Of a stretch of 34,120 nt of DNA, positions 33,043-34,120 are shown one piece after another. The first letter of the stretch is position 1. Every line of letters begins with the position of its first letter. This DNA comes from an uncultured Collinsella sp. (GTDB taxonomy: Bacteria; Actinomycetota; Coriobacteriia; Coriobacteriales; Coriobacteriaceae): contig CATWVA010000020.1 of assembly GCA_958354105.1 (NCBI GenBank), forward strand, positions 1-34,120, in the 5' to 3' direction. Both the position numbers and the translations under genes were made by a program. The notes under the pieces were generated by a model. The model saw only the letters and a program-made list of their open reading frames with translations. It was not told the origin of the DNA and did not search any database.

Positions 33043-33117
33043 ACCGCAAAAATCGGTTTTGGGGCGTGGCTGTTGTGGAGCTCCTTTCCTGACACGATGG
33101 TGTTGGGAGGTTTTGCT

Positions 33118-33831
33118 ATGGCGCAGCGCGAACAGCACGAACGAGTCAAAAAGATGGATCGCTGGGCGGGCAAACTGCTCGGTCATAAGGCAGTGGTGAT
33201 GACGATACTGGTCGTCATTGCGATGGCGAGTGGACTGGCGATGGCGAACCTTGGCGGCGGTGCCGGCGGTGTGTCGTTTGAGCGCACTGATGGTTCGGGC
33301 TCTTTAGTGGAGCCGGGATCCGGCGATGCCTCGAGCGGAAAGACATCCGAAGGCTCTTCGACTAAGGCTTCTGCCGCGGCAGAGGTCTATGTCGATGTCG
33401 ATGGCGCCGTTGTGTCGCCCGGCGTATATCGTCTCAAGGACGGCGCGCGGGTGGCTCAGGCGATTGATGCCGCCGGCGGGCTGGCGCCCGAGGCAGACGT
33501 TACGGGGCTCAATCGGGCATCTAAGGTCGTCGATGGACAGAAGATTCACGTGCCAATGGTAGGGGAGCAGCAGGCGTCCATTGCGGAAGCCGGTGTTGAT
33601 GGTGGGGCTTCCGCATCGTCGGGCGTTAGTGGCGCAACAGGCCTAGTAAACATCAATACGGCAAGCGCAGAAGAGCTGCAGACGCTTTCGGGCATCGGCC
33701 CCTCCATGGCCCAGTCGATTATCGATGAGCGGACAAAGAACGGTGCTTTTGCCTCGGTTGACGATCTGATGCGTGTGTCGGGAATCGGCGAGAAGAAGCT
33801 TGCCAAAATCAAAGATTGCATCTGCGTATGA
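33118..33831 (+). CDS. comEA: ComEA family competence DNA-binding protein
   Basis: Membrane-anchored DNA receptor of the natural transformation machinery. The 237-residue protein has a short cytoplasmic N-terminus, one membrane segment at about 25-45, and a low-complexity Ser/Gly linker. A SLBB-type domain follows at about 89-148 (VYVDVDGAVVSPGVYRL, QKIHVPMV). The helix-hairpin-helix DNA-binding domain at about 175-235 is GLVNINTASAEELQTLSGIGPSMAQSI with a second SGIGEKKLAKI. This SLBB plus HhH order is the usual Gram-positive form. ATG at 33118 follows GGGAGG by 7 bases; ATG at 33097 is in frame but less well placed. Its stop overlaps the next ATG (ATGA). Confidence 0.95.
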   Translation: MAQREQHERVKKMDRWAGKLLGHKAVVMTILVVIAMASGLAMANLGGGAGGVSFERTDGSGSLVEPGSGDASSGKTSEGSSTKASAAAEVYVDVDGAVVSPGVYRLKDGARVAQAIDAAGGLAPEADVTGLNRASKVVDGQKIHVPMVGEQQASIAEAGVDGGASASSGVSGATGLVNINTASAEELQTLSGIGPSMAQSIIDERTKNGAFASVDDLMRVSGIGEKKLAKIKDCICV

Positions 33832-34120
33832 GCGCGACCGAGCGCGAGCACGTGATGCCTCCGCGACCCCTGATTCCGTGGACGATGGCCCTGTGTGCCG
33901 GCATGTGCATGAGCTGCGCCTTGGTGCTCAACATGGCCGCTGATGCGCTGCTGACGGAGCGGGCGACGGCGGTCGGGCTGCTATGGGCCATTCCCGTTGC
34001 GGCGGCGGTATTCGTTGTGCTGGCTCAATCTTGTGCGCGGCTTGTCCCTTTGAAGCGGTGGCTGTATGCCGCGTCCGTCGGCCTCGTAGCGAGTGCGGTC
34101 GTCTCGGCGTGGTGGGCCGT
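33828..34120 (+). CDS. comEC: N-terminus of probable ComEC/Rec2 DNA channel protein (partial)
   Basis: An open frame starts at ATG 33828, overlapping the comEA stop by 4 bases, and runs off the window after 97 codons. The visible part begins MSATEREHVMPPRPLIPW, followed by at least three hydrophobic stretches (about 18-37, 49-67 and 78-95). Such a start, directly after comEA, is what ComEC, the polytopic channel that passes single-stranded DNA into the cell, looks like in Gram-positive bacteria. No Competence-domain or nuclease motif is within view, so the name rests on context and hydrophobicity. Confidence 0.75.
   Translation, partial: MSATEREHVMPPRPLIPWTMALCAGMCMSCALVLNMAADALLTERATAVGLLWAIPVAAAVFVVLAQSCARLVPLKRWLYAASVGLVASAVVSAWWA

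Overview
This window is a chromosomal segment of a high-GC, Gram-positive anaerobe, most likely Collinsella or a close relative in the Coriobacteriia. That call is inference. It rests on an actinobacterial-type integration host factor, a Firmicute-like order of housekeeping genes, fermentative enzymes (pyruvate phosphate dikinase, AdhE), the MEP isoprenoid pathway, and strong C/G bias at third codon positions. All but two of the complete genes have clear family assignments by protein pattern. No rRNA, tRNA or CRISPR array was seen.

Region 1 (1-9761, + strand): ppdK stands alone, then rplS (L19) and rnhB, each followed by a hairpin terminator. Next is a tight run yraN-comM-dprA-trmFO-xerC, where the stop and start codons of neighbours overlap or nearly touch. 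It resembles the Firmicute rnhB-dprA-topA-trmFO-xerC block without topA. xerC has no ATG/GTG/TTG start compatible with an intact N-terminus; its best start is ATA.

Region 2 (9762-20093, + strand): rpsB-tsf, a terminator, then pyrH-frr-uppS-cdsA-dxr-rseP-ispG-proS. This is the classic translation, envelope-lipid and isoprenoid cluster. The RseP-like protease carries an unusual insert of about 105 residues with a winged-helix-like pattern.

Region 3 (20094-24480, - strand): adhE followed by a small kinase-fold phosphotransferase, then rpmB (L28). Between adhE and rpmB lies a 259-bp remnant of a REP-associated (IS200-like) transposase bounded by 25-bp inverted repeats.

Region 4 (24481-30254, + strand): a PyrR-type attenuator leader precedes pyrR-pyrB-pyrC-pyrK-pyrD-pyrF for UMP synthesis. 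pyrE and carAB are not here.

Region 5 (30255-34120, + strand): mihF-gmk-rpoZ-thiI, a terminator, then comEA and the start of a probable comEC running off the end.

The most interesting observation is a 20-bp sequence found identically at 4461-4480 and 33023-33042. It lies 71 and 75 bp before the start codons of the yraN-comM-dprA and comEA-comEC transcription units. It contains two TTTGGT half-sites 11 bp apart. Because both units encode DNA uptake or processing proteins, it looks like a shared control element of a competence regulon in this lineage.
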